Origin: CAJXMH01 sp040220135 | GTDB taxonomy: Bacteria; Bacteroidota; Bacteroidia; Flavobacteriales_E; Vicingaceae | Assembly: GCA_040220135.1 (NCBI GenBank) | Contig: JAVJTT010000020.1 | Coordinates: 310,001 to 374,000, forward strand | Reading direction: 5' to 3' | DNA: 64,000 nucleotides | Shown here: one piece after another, positions 1 through 7,700 of the stretch | How the letters are laid out: the number at the start of each line of letters is the position of its first letter | Numbering within the stretch: the stretch's first letter is position 1 | Program-made: the position numbers and the translations under genes | The notes under the pieces: model-generated | Told to the model about the DNA's origin: nothing | The model's input: only the letters and a program-made list of their open reading frames with translations | Databases searched by the model: none

Positions 1-1
1 T

Positions 2-1006
2 CAAAACTTTTCGGTTACTCCCAAAGCCAATCCACACAGCAACAATCCCGATACTACCTTAGCGCCAATTAATGGTAAAAATGTGGTGGGCATGTTAAAC
101 CATGGTGCTGAATATACAGTTGTGATAGGAGCGCATTACGATCATTTAGGAGTAGGAGCTGAAGGTTCATTGTATGCCGGAAAGGAACCTCAAATTCACA
201 ACGGGGCAGATGATAATGCGAGTGGCATAGCTTTGATGTTAGCCTTAGCTCATGAGTTAGGGAGTGAAAAATACAATGGCTTTAATTACTTATTTATTGC
301 CTTTTCAGGGGAAGAAAAAGGACTTTGGGGGTCTAATTACTACGCTAAGAATCCAACCATAGAATTAGAAAAGGTAAACTACATGATCAACTTTGATATG
401 GTAGGAAGGTTGGATACGGCCAAAGGCTTAGCTATTAATGGCGTAGGTACGGCTCCCAATTGGATGGAAAATTTAGAAATAGCGAATGAAACAAACTTAA
501 AGCTGATTACTTCAGAATCAGGAGTAGGCCCCTCGGATCACACTTCTTTTTATTTAGTGGATATTCCGGTTTTGCATTTTTTTACCGGACAACATTCTGA
601 TTACCACAAACCTTCTGATGATGCCGACAAAGTAAATTATGAAGGCATTGCCACTATAGAAAAATTGGTTTTGGCCTTGATTGAAGAAACTGAAGGCGAT
701 GGAAAAATGGAATTTCAAAAAACTAAGACAGAGGAAAAAGACACCCCTCGTTTTACAGTTACTTTAGGGGTGATGCCGGATTATATGTTTCAAGGAGACG
801 GCATGCGCATCGACGGAGTCACTGATGGTCGTCCTGCCTCAAAAGCAGGCTTTGAAAAAGGCGATATCGTGATTCAAATGGGAGAACACCAAGTAGAAGG
901 TATGCAATCTTACATGCAGGCCTTAAGCAAGTTTAAGAAAGGAGATAAGGCCATGGTGAAAGTGAAAAGGGGAAAGAAAGAGGTTGAGAGTGAGGTGACG
1001 TTTTAA
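2..1006 (+). CDS. M28 family zinc metallopeptidase with C-terminal PDZ domain (5' end cut off by window)
   Basis: The reading frame is open from base 2, so the true start lies before the window; the first in-frame GTG at 83 falls inside the conserved domain and is not the start. The visible 334 residues carry the M28 aminopeptidase zinc pattern: HYDHLG (His45), the GADDNASG motif (Asp70-Asp71), FSGEEKG with the catalytic Glu pair, FDMVGRL and a distal SDHTSFY histidine. A PDZ-like domain occupies the last 85 residues, with the typical GFEKGDIVIQMG stretch. This arrangement is common in exported Bacteroidota peptidases that degrade peptides outside the cytoplasm; the signal peptide would be in the missing part. 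Its stop codon shares the TTAA at 1003-1006 with the stop of the convergent gene. Exact substrate unknown. Confidence 0.9.
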   Translation, partial: QNFSVTPKANPHSNNPDTTLAPINGKNVVGMLNHGAEYTVVIGAHYDHLGVGAEGSLYAGKEPQIHNGADDNASGIALMLALAHELGSEKYNGFNYLFIAFSGEEKGLWGSNYYAKNPTIELEKVNYMINFDMVGRLDTAKGLAINGVGTAPNWMENLEIANETNLKLITSESGVGPSDHTSFYLVDIPVLHFFTGQHSDYHKPSDDADKVNYEGIATIEKLVLALIEETEGDGKMEFQKTKTEEKDTPRFTVTLGVMPDYMFQGDGMRIDGVTDGRPASKAGFEKGDIVIQMGEHQVEGMQSYMQALSKFKKGDKAMVKVKRGKKEVESEVTF

Positions 1007-2775
1007 TTCTTTCCATACTTTCTGAAGGCAGCTATAGTTTGATAGATTCCAAAACCAATAAATATTCTAGATATAATAACGATGAATGTTGTATAACTGG
1101 TGTAATTATTGGATTGAGCCAAATTCAATTTTGGGAATGTTGAAATATATTCAAATGAATACTGAATTATTTGCTTAAATAATTGCCAAAAGTTAGTATA
1201 CTGAAAGCTAACTGAATTTCTTAGAGAAAAGTTGTATAATAATGAAGTTACAATAATTAGTAATGAGGTAAATAGAACGGATCTACTCCAACTTAAGCCA
1301 TGATTATTAGAAAAATAATTTATGTATAGTAGTAATTTATCCCAACCAAATTTTAAGCTTTTCTTTAAAAAAAAGTACTCTTTAGATTTATAATAGAGAG
1401 CTGCTGATCGATTAGACTGCGATTCCATTGCTACTTTCAGTTGTCTGTACATTTCTGACAAGTGGAGTGCTTTTTCTTTACTTGAAAGTTCATTTAAATG
1501 ATACCCTAAATCTTGTCTTTCTGATTCAATTTTTACATTTTTAGGGTATCTTGAATTAGTAAATTTAATATTGCTTACATCACTTTTTTGGAATATTACT
1601 TCATCGAAAGTATTCAAATCTATATTTGAGTATTCTAATTTTCCTAGAATGCTATTTAATGTGATCATAGCATTAAAGCCACTTTTGTGCTTTTTTAATT
1701 CCCGAATTCTTAGGAAGCCTTCATTTACATATTCATTGAAAACGATCAATTTGGATGTGAACTCTTCTAAAGTAACTCTTCCACGACTATAACCTTTAAA
1801 ATCTATACTCAGGCATTCAACATTTTTAATGTATACTTCACCCTCTAAAATAGAATCTAAATAGAAAGATAAATAGTCATTGTTGACTTTAGTTGATTCA
1901 TGATTTTGTACCTCCAGTTTTTGATTGAAAGTGCAATTAGAAATGTCAATGTACTCAGTCTCACTGCTTACTTGAATTTCTATATCTTGTTCTGTTGTTA
2001 CTCTATCTAAAAAGAATTTTTTATAAAGCACAGGATGATAAAAATCAAATCTTCCAAATAACTTTATTCTTAAAAATATTATTTCTTCGATTACTCCATT
2101 AAACGACAAATCGAAATGAATTTCAGAATCTTGAAATCTTAAAGTTTCTATTTCTGTTAAGCCACCTAGTCTTAATTCTCCAATTATGGAACTTTTAATT
2201 ATCTCAATTTCATTGACTTTTGACTTATTTATATTAATCTCAGTCAATAGTCTTTTAACTTCTAATTCAAATACACCAATATTGCAATCCTCTATAAATA
2301 TGTTATCAATTGGGAGAGAATCTGCTTCAATATGTAAATGTTCTATTTCTGATTGTTCGAAGCTCAATGGATTATACTCTGTTGCTTCAAAATCATTTGT
2401 AGAGCTGAAAGAGGAATTAAATTCAGTGATTGAACACTTCCTAGCTATTGATATGCTAGCAATTGTATTTTCAAAAGCTAGTTTTCTAGTATTTACTTCA
2501 TATAAAGTAATACTTGAATTATTTTCATTGATGTTTACATGGTTAAAAACGATTACACTCGACTTACACTTTTCTAAGAGAATGTCAACATTAGTGCTCC
2601 TTTCTTTTCCATTAATAAAAATTCCTCTTTCGAAATAGCAATTGGAAAGCTCAATACGTAAGTATTTATCAACTCTAATTACTACCACATCTGTTACATG
2701 GAAGTCTGACTTTATTAAAATTTGACTATTCTTATCAACGAAGTCTTTGCCTGAAATTTTTTTTAAATTTTCCAT
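1003..2775 (-). CDS. Beta-helix-like repeat protein with C-terminal two-transmembrane domain
   Basis: I do not recognise a named function. Residues 1 to about 430 are built of irregular short repeats rich in Ile, Glu, Asn and Ser, as in right-handed beta-helix or pentapeptide-like solenoids, with alternating hydrophobic positions (for example LRIELSNCYFERGIF). Then comes an alpha-helical linker (about 440-490) and two membrane segments, roughly residues 497-516 and 562-580, ending in GFGIYQTIAAFRKYGKN. From memory, that C-terminal two-TM module, with a conserved 'F.YQ...AFRK.GK' end, recurs behind pentapeptide or other sensor domains in many bacteria and looks channel-like. The gene starts inside the 3' end of the 54-codon small ORF upstream, so the two are probably translationally coupled from the promoter at 2936-2968. 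Neighbouring toxin-antitoxin pairs make a stress or defence role conceivable but unproven. Confidence 0.75.
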   Translation of the reverse strand: MENLKKISGKDFVDKNSQILIKSDFHVTDVVVIRVDKYLRIELSNCYFERGIFINGKERSTNVDILLEKCKSSVIVFNHVNINENNSSITLYEVNTRKLAFENTIASISIARKCSITEFNSSFSSTNDFEATEYNPLSFEQSEIEHLHIEADSLPIDNIFIEDCNIGVFELEVKRLLTEININKSKVNEIEIIKSSIIGELRLGGLTEIETLRFQDSEIHFDLSFNGVIEEIIFLRIKLFGRFDFYHPVLYKKFFLDRVTTEQDIEIQVSSETEYIDISNCTFNQKLEVQNHESTKVNNDYLSFYLDSILEGEVYIKNVECLSIDFKGYSRGRVTLEEFTSKLIVFNEYVNEGFLRIRELKKHKSGFNAMITLNSILGKLEYSNIDLNTFDEVIFQKSDVSNIKFTNSRYPKNVKIESERQDLGYHLNELSSKEKALHLSEMYRQLKVAMESQSNRSAALYYKSKEYFFLKKSLKFGWDKLLLYINYFSNNHGLSWSRSVLFTSLLIIVTSLLYNFSLRNSVSFQYTNFWQLFKQIIQYSFEYISTFPKLNLAQSNNYTSYTTFIVIISRIFIGFGIYQTIAAFRKYGKN

Positions 2776-2927
2776 TTACCCATTGTTCCAATTGTAAGGC
2801 TATCTGAACCAATAAAGAAGGAGTTAACTATATTGAAAGATAAGTCTTTAGAAAAAGGTGTTCCGTTAAGTAAGTCAATATTTGAAATTCCGTCAGATTC
2901 AAATGCTCGGTTTTCTTGTTCTTCCAT
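2763..2927 (-). CDS. Small 54-residue ORF overlapping the start of the beta-helix membrane protein gene
   Basis: An ATG at 2927 opens a 54-codon frame that ends in TAA at 2763, overlapping the first 13 bases of the downstream gene, whose ATG is at 2775. The product begins MEEQENRAFESDG and ends with TIGTMGKWKI; it is acidic at the N-terminus and has an alternating hydrophobic centre, with no signal peptide or membrane helix. A well-formed Bacteroidota promoter lies just upstream, with only 8 bases between its -7 element and the ATG, so the mRNA would be almost leaderless. The overlap and promoter placement support a real gene coupled to its neighbour; homology is unknown to me, and a plus-strand ORF on the opposite strand here looks like a shadow. 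Confidence 0.55.
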   Translation of the reverse strand: MEEQENRAFESDGISNIDLLNGTPFSKDLSFNIVNSFFIGSDSLTIGTMGKWKI

Positions 2928-2935
2928 GATAAATT

Positions 2936-2968
2936 CAAAGGTATTTCTATTTCAGTTAATTAGCAAAA
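2936..2968 (-). promoter_or_regulatory. Predicted Bacteroidota-type promoter for the small ORF and beta-helix gene
   Basis: Read on the minus strand, TTTTG (2968-2964) is followed by exactly 20 bases and then TACCTTTG (2943-2936), matching the TTG-N19/20-TAnnTTTG form also seen before icmF, pruA and the RelE-type operon in this window. The ATG at 2927 lies 8 bases beyond the -7 element. Confidence 0.65.
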
Positions 2969-2986
2969 TGGTTAATCGATCAACTC

Positions 2987-3007
2987 CGCAGGATTACAAA
3001 TCCTGCG
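2987..3007. repeat. REP-like perfect palindrome, 9-bp arms with 3-base loop
   Basis: Arm CGCAGGATT, loop ACA, arm AATCCTGCG. A GC-rich perfect hairpin of this form in an AT-rich intergenic stretch resembles the REP-type sequences that accompany REP-associated tyrosine transposases in Bacteroidota (family knowledge from memory). Only one copy was noticed in the window, and no transposase is nearby. Confidence 0.55.
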
Positions 3008-3199
3008 CCATAATTATATTGAGCAACTCATGCACTCATTAGTGAAACAGAAACTTATCAGGCAATAAAATGGGAGGATTGATTGATGAGATACAATCAT
3101 AGCATCTGCTAGGATAAAGGCGAAGTATTCGCAGACTCCCTTGAAAAGAAATGTTGAGGGGAACAATTTAGCCCGCTTTATCCGTTGGCTTGACTCTTA

Positions 3200-3229
3200 T
3201 TGAGCAAGGTTGAAAGTTTATTAACTTTG
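3200..3229 (+). promoter_or_regulatory. Predicted promoter of the RelE/ParE-type toxin-antitoxin operon
   Basis: TTG at 3200-3202, a 19-base spacer and TAACTTTG at 3222-3229 match the Bacteroidota -33/-7 form. The antitoxin ATG is 23 bases downstream, a normal leader length. Autoregulation by the toxin-antitoxin complex would be expected for this family, but no operator repeat is obvious. Confidence 0.6.
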
Positions 3230-3252
3230 ATAGAACTAGAAAAATAAAAGAA

Positions 3253-3492
3253 ATGAGTTTACAGGCATCTAAGCTAAGCGTTGTCCAAAAAATACTTTCT
3301 TTAAAACAAGAATCAATTATTAAGAAAATTGATGAAATCTTGGAAAAAGAAATGATAGTTGGATATACTGTTGATGGGCAACCGCTAACTAAAGAGAAAT
3401 ACAATCAACGGATTGCTGTTGCAGAAGAACAATTGAAAAATGGCGAAACGATTAGTCAGAAAGAGCTAGAAAAGGAAAGCGAAAACTGGTAA
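3253..3492 (+). CDS. Antitoxin of a RelE/ParE-type toxin-antitoxin pair
   Basis: A 79-residue, charged, mostly helical protein directly upstream of a RelE/ParE-like toxin. The N-terminal half (LSVVQKILSLKQESIIKKID) is a likely dimerising or DNA-binding helix region, and the C-terminal half, rich in Glu and Lys, would wrap the toxin. The identification rests mainly on size, composition and gene order: its TAA shares a base with the toxin ATG (TAATG at 3490-3494), the classic translational coupling of type II modules. The start at 3253 is 23 bases after the -7 element. I do not recognise the precise antitoxin family. Confidence 0.72.
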   Translation: MSLQASKLSVVQKILSLKQESIIKKIDEILEKEMIVGYTVDGQPLTKEKYNQRIAVAEEQLKNGETISQKELEKESENW

Positions 3493-3785
3493 TGAGTAAT
3501 TTACAAATCATTTGGACAAAACAAGCCAAAGAATCGCTTAAATCAATTTACGATTACTACAAAGAAAGATCATTACAAGGCGCAAAAAACGTAAAGAACG
3601 ATATCTTGCAAAGTCCTAAAACCATTTATTACTCCAAGCAGTATCAAGTCGATGAAATTAACCCAAAGTACAGAAGAATAATAGTAAGAGACTTTAAAGT
3701 ACTATACAAAGAGAGTCAAGACAAGATTGAAATTGTTGACATTATCAGCAGCCGAAGGTCGCCTTCCTCCTTAAAGAAACTCTAA
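3492..3785 (+). CDS. RelE/ParE family toxin
   Basis: The 97-residue protein has the RelE/ParE layout: an N-terminal strand and helix (IIWTKQAKESLKSIYDYYKE), a central region with YSKQYQVDEINPKYRRIIVRDFKVLY, and a final strand IEIVDIISSRRSP. In this family the conserved Arg residues and the C-terminal strand form the active face; members are ribosome-dependent mRNA endonucleases (RelE) or gyrase poisons (ParE), and sequence alone does not say which applies here. Length is typical. It is translated by overlap with the antitoxin stop. No terminator is obvious after it; the next feature is a long inverted repeat at 3904-3955. Confidence 0.85.
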   Translation: MSNLQIIWTKQAKESLKSIYDYYKERSLQGAKNVKNDILQSPKTIYYSKQYQVDEINPKYRRIIVRDFKVLYKESQDKIEIVDIISSRRSPSSLKKL

Positions 3786-3903
3786 GAAAGACAACCGAAA
3801 GCCGGCAACACTTTAAAGCGCCTGAAGAAACTAGTTATTACTTATTTTTTTGTCTGAACATAGCTTTTGAACTCAAGTACTGTAATTGGTTGACTAAAAG
3901 GTC

Positions 3904-3955
3904 GATAGCTAAAAGCTCTGAGAAGGGCGCGGAACAGAAGGCAATTTTAGCTATC
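3904..3955. repeat. Inverted repeat, 11-bp perfect arms separated by 30 bases
   Basis: GATAGCTAAAA (3904-3914) is mirrored by TTTTAGCTATC (3945-3955); the 30-base spacer is GC-richer than its surroundings. It lies between the ends of the two convergent toxin-antitoxin operons and is followed by a T-run (3958-3963). It may act as a transcription terminator for either operon, or be the footprint of a small mobile element; I cannot decide which. Confidence 0.45.
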
Positions 3956-3966
3956 CATTTTTTTAA

Positions 3967-4350
3967 TTACCAAACTCCACCCTCAAAATTTTCTAAAATA
4001 TCACGGTCTTTGGTGACCAATTTATTGCCAGCAAGTTTTGCCTGTGCTACTATTAGACGGTCAAAAGGGTCGCGGCTAAAGTTGATGCTCAGACTTTGGG
4101 TAATCAATTGACTGAAGTCAGCCGATTCTTCATCAAAATAGAAATCTCGTTTGAGTGAAGTCAGGATTTTAAAAGGATGAGCAATCCTTTTTTTCTGATG
4201 TAACAGCTGTAACTCCAATCGCACCATAGGAGAAATTCGCATTTGAGAGTTGCTCATGAGTTGTCGGGCTTTTTCACTGAAAACTTTCTTGTTGAGGTAA
4301 AGCCACACCACCACATGGGTGTCAAGAAAAACTAGCTCTCTTTTAGCCAT
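3967..4350 (-). CDS. PIN-domain ribonuclease toxin (VapC-like)
   Basis: The 127-residue product shows the PIN-domain acidic set: Asp10 in VFLDTHVVVWLY, Glu46 in VRLELQLL, Asp94 and Asp97 in RDPFDRLIVAQA, and Asp115 in LVTKDRDIL. These bind divalent metal for RNA cleavage in the VapC family. I chose the ATG at 4350 (MAKRELVFLD) rather than the in-frame ATG at 4383, because the longer form adds an unusual Met/Gly/Lys stretch and would overlap the antitoxin by 52 bases instead of 19. It follows the Phd-like antitoxin and runs convergent to the RelE-type operon. The RNA target is unknown. Confidence 0.85.
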   Translation of the reverse strand: MAKRELVFLDTHVVVWLYLNKKVFSEKARQLMSNSQMRISPMVRLELQLLHQKKRIAHPFKILTSLKRDFYFDEESADFSQLITQSLSINFSRDPFDRLIVAQAKLAGNKLVTKDRDILENFEGGVW

Positions 4351-4601
4351 TCGTCCCATTTTTGCTCCCATTGTTTTTCCCAATCTTCGTCTAGTCCTTT
4401 TTCAATAACCACATCTTTTTCTAAGTCTGGCTCATTCACCAAGCTTCTTTCGTCCATAATCTGGTAAATGTCTTTGTTTTTCTTTTCGCTGATCACTAGC
4501 TCTCTGCCTTTTCTCTTAATGTAAAGCGGCTCATTGCTTTCCAATACTTGGTCAAGCAACTGGTAGAGGTCTTTTCTTAATTCTGTCGGACTAACTTTCA
4601 T
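4332..4601 (-). CDS. Phd/YefM-type antitoxin partner of the PIN toxin
   Basis: The 89-residue protein starts MKVSPTELRKDLYQLLDQVL and continues with EPLYIKRKGRELVISEKK, the usual N-terminal Phd/YefM DNA-binding fold (helix, then 'v..kg.p.aVl' strands). The C-terminal part is acidic and Trp-rich (EKQWEQKWDEWLKES), suited to binding and neutralising the toxin. It is the first gene of the minus-strand module and overlaps the PIN gene by 19 bases. Antitoxins of this type normally repress their own promoter, which would lie in the 122-base gap shared with icmF. Confidence 0.8.
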   Translation of the reverse strand: MKVSPTELRKDLYQLLDQVLESNEPLYIKRKGRELVISEKKNKDIYQIMDERSLVNEPDLEKDVVIEKGLDEDWEKQWEQKWDEWLKES

Positions 4602-4670
4602 AGCGTACGCGTTTAGTGTATCAAATGTACGCTTTTTGTTTTTGAGAACTATTTTAGCCGCTTTCAGTTG

Positions 4671-4701
4671 TTGTTAAGCGATACCGAAAACCGTAACTTT
4701 G
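4671..4701 (+). promoter_or_regulatory. Predicted icmF promoter
   Basis: TTG at 4671-4673, a 20-base spacer and TAACTTTG at 4694-4701 match the Bacteroidota promoter form. The icmF ATG at 4724 is preceded by a weak ribosome-binding-like GAAGG at 4716-4720. Confidence 0.65.
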
Positions 4702-4723
4702 CCACGCTAAAAAATGAAGGTAT

Positions 4724-7700
4724 ATGGAAACAGTAGCTCCTTACAAACCCAAGAATAAGATCAGAATTGTCACGGCCGCTTCATTATTTGATGGCCATGA
4801 TGCTGCCATTAATGTCATGCGCCGTATTATTCAGTCAACCGGAGTTGAGGTGATTCACCTTGGCCACGACCGTTCGGTGCAAGAAGTAGTGGATACCGCC
4901 ATTCAAGAAGATGTGCAAGCCATTGCCATGACTTCGTATCAGGGCGGGCATACAGAGTACTTCAAATACATGAAAGACCTCTTGGAAGAGAAAGGTGCCG
5001 GACACATCAAGATTTTTGGTGGTGGAGGAGGAGTAATCCTTCCCGAAGAAATTGAGGAGTTACACGAATACGGCATCACTCGAATTTACTCTCCGGATGA
5101 CGGTCGTCAGCTTGGCTTGCAAGGCATGATCAATGACTTGGTAGAGCAAAGTGATTACCCCACCGGAAAAAGCCTGAATGGAGAAATCAATCAATTGGGT
5201 GAGAAGGATGACAAGTCCATAGCACGATTAATTTCAGGAGCAGAAAACTATCCGGAAGATGCCAAGTCTATCCTTGACCAAGTGCATGAAAAAGCAGCGG
5301 CAGTAAAAACCCCTGTCTTGGGAATTACCGGAACTGGAGGAGCGGGAAAATCCTCTTTGGTAGATGAATTGGTGCGAAGATTCTTAATTGACTTCCCTGA
5401 AAAGACCATGGGGATTATTTCAGTAGATCCTTCGAAAAGAAAAACCGGTGGTGCCTTATTAGGCGATCGAATCCGCATGAACTCCATCAAAAGTGATCGA
5501 GTTTACATGCGTTCTTTAGCTACTCGTCAAAGTAACTTGGCGCTTTCCAAGCATGTGAAAGAAGCGGTTTCTATTTTAAAAGCTGCCAATTACGACTTGA
5601 TCATTTTGGAGACTTCAGGAATTGGTCAATCCGATACAGAAATCACTGAACACTCTGATGTGAGCTTGTACGTGATGACCCCAGAGTTTGGAGCCGCTAC
5701 GCAGCTAGAGAAAATCGACATGCTCGATTTTGCCGATGTCATTGCTATCAATAAGTTTGACAAGCGCGGCGCTTTAGATGCCATTCGCGATGTGAAAAAG
5801 CAATACAAAAGAAATCATCAGCTGTTTGAAGCTAAGGATGAAGACCTTCCGGTTTTTGGCACTATTGCTTCTCAGTTTAACGATCCGGGCATGAATCAAC
5901 TGTATAAAAAGTTGATGGATGTGATTGTTGATCGTACCCAATCGGACTTAGAAAGCACTTTTGAAATTACCGATGAAATGTCGGAGAAGATCTTTGTGAT
6001 TCCGCCAAAGCGAACTCGCTACTTGGCTGAAATTGCAGAGAACAACCGTTCTTACGACGAATGGGTAGAGCAGCAATCTGAAATTGCTCAGAAACTCTAC
6101 GGCATTCAAAAGTCAATGGATACCATTTCAGAATTGGAAGTGGACGATAAAGATCGCTTGATTAAAAATCTTCAAGAATCATTTGAGAAAGTGAAGCTTG
6201 AACTTGATCCTAAGAATTGGAAACTAATTGAAGAGTGGTCAGAAAAGCAGAAAAAGTATAGCGACCCAATTTTCACCTTTAAGGTTCGAGAAAAAGAAAT
6301 AAAGATGGAGACCCATACCGAGTCACTATCCCATACCCAGATTCCAAAAGTAGCCTTACCCAAGTACCAAGCTTGGGGAGACTTATTAAAATGGAATTTG
6401 CAAGAAAATGTACCGGGTGAATTCCCTTATACCTCAGGGCTTTTCCCTTTTAAGAGAAAAGGGGAAGATCCAACCAGAATGTTTGCCGGAGAAGGCGGAC
6501 CGGAAAGAACCAATCGTAGATTTCATTACGTATCCTTAGACTTACCGGCCAAGCGATTATCTACTGCTTTTGATTCGGTAACGCTTTACGGTCATGATCC
6601 GGCTTACCGCCCTGATATTTATGGAAAGATCGGAAATGCTGGGGTATCAATTTGTTGCTTGGATGATGCCAAAAAATTGTATTCCGGCTTCAATTTAGCC
6701 GATGCCATGACTTCGGTTTCCATGACCATTAACGGTCCAGCACCAATGCTACTTGGCTTTTTTATGAATGCCGCCATTGATCAGCAGTGTGAGCTTTACA
6801 TTAAAGAAAATGGCCTTGAAAAAGAAGTAGAAGCTAAGATTGAAAAAATTTATAAGGAGAAAGGCGTTGAACGTCCGGCTTACCAAGGAAAGCTACCGGA
6901 AGGTAACAATGGATTAGGTTTGATGTTGCTAGGTGTGACAGGAGATCAGGTATTAGAACAATCTGTTTATGAGAAGATTAAAACCGATACCATTAAAGTG
7001 GTTCGGGGCACCGTTCAAGCCGATATTTTAAAAGAAGACCAAGCGCAAAACACTTGTATTTTTTCAACTGAATTTGCCCTTCGTTTGATGGGGGATGTGC
7101 AAGAGTATTTCATTGACAATGGAGTGCGCAACTTTTATTCAGTTTCCATTTCCGGTTATCACATTGCAGAGGCCGGGGCTAACCCAATTACGCAATTGGC
7201 TTTTACTTTGGCCAATGGTTTTACTTATGTGGAGTACTATCTGAGCAGAGGGATGGACATCAATAAATTTGGTCCGAACTTGTCTTTCTTCTTTTCCAAT
7301 GGAATTGACCCGGAATATGCCGTGATCGGAAGAGTGGCCAGAAGAATCTGGTCAAAAGCGCTTAAGCAGAAATATGGAGCAAACTCACGGGCTCAGATGT
7401 TGAAGTACCACATTCAAACCTCAGGTCGCTCCTTGCATGCGCAGGAAATTGACTTCAACGATATTCGAACTACTTTGCAGGCGCTTTATGCGATTTATGA
7501 TAACTGTAATTCGCTACACACCAACGCTTACGACGAAGCCATTACTACGCCAACGGAGGAAAGTGTTCGTCGTGCCATGGCTATTCAGTTGATCATCAAT
7601 CGCGAGCTTGGTTTGGCGAAAAATGAAAATCCTATTCAAGGCTCTTTCATTATTGAAGAGTTGACCGATTTGGTAGAGGAAGCTGTTTTAACCGAGTTTG

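Larger units (their letters stand above)
2928..3252. other. Intergenic region with promoter, REP-like palindrome and possible coding relic
   Basis: This 325-base gap separates the divergent small ORF and the RelE-type operon. It holds the minus-strand promoter at 2936-2968, the palindrome at 2987-3007, a 37-codon open stretch at 3090-3203 (start lost) that reads like real protein and may be the tail of a decayed gene, a small hairpin (GCGAA-GTA-TTCGC, 3120-3132) and the plus-strand promoter at 3200-3229. Confidence 0.5.

Noticed and set aside
2186..2638. 150-codon plus-strand ORF inside the beta-helix gene
   Set aside because: Antisense shadow of a repeat-rich coding region; no promoter or start signal, and low-complexity product.
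2833..3042. Plus-strand 69-codon ORF before the toxin-antitoxin genes
   Set aside because: It lies opposite the small minus-strand ORF and its promoter, runs through the REP-like palindrome, and its product has no recognisable pattern.
4351..4383. Upstream start for the PIN toxin
   Set aside because: It adds 11 residues unlike the family and a longer overlap with the antitoxin gene; the ATG at 4350 leads straight into the first strand.
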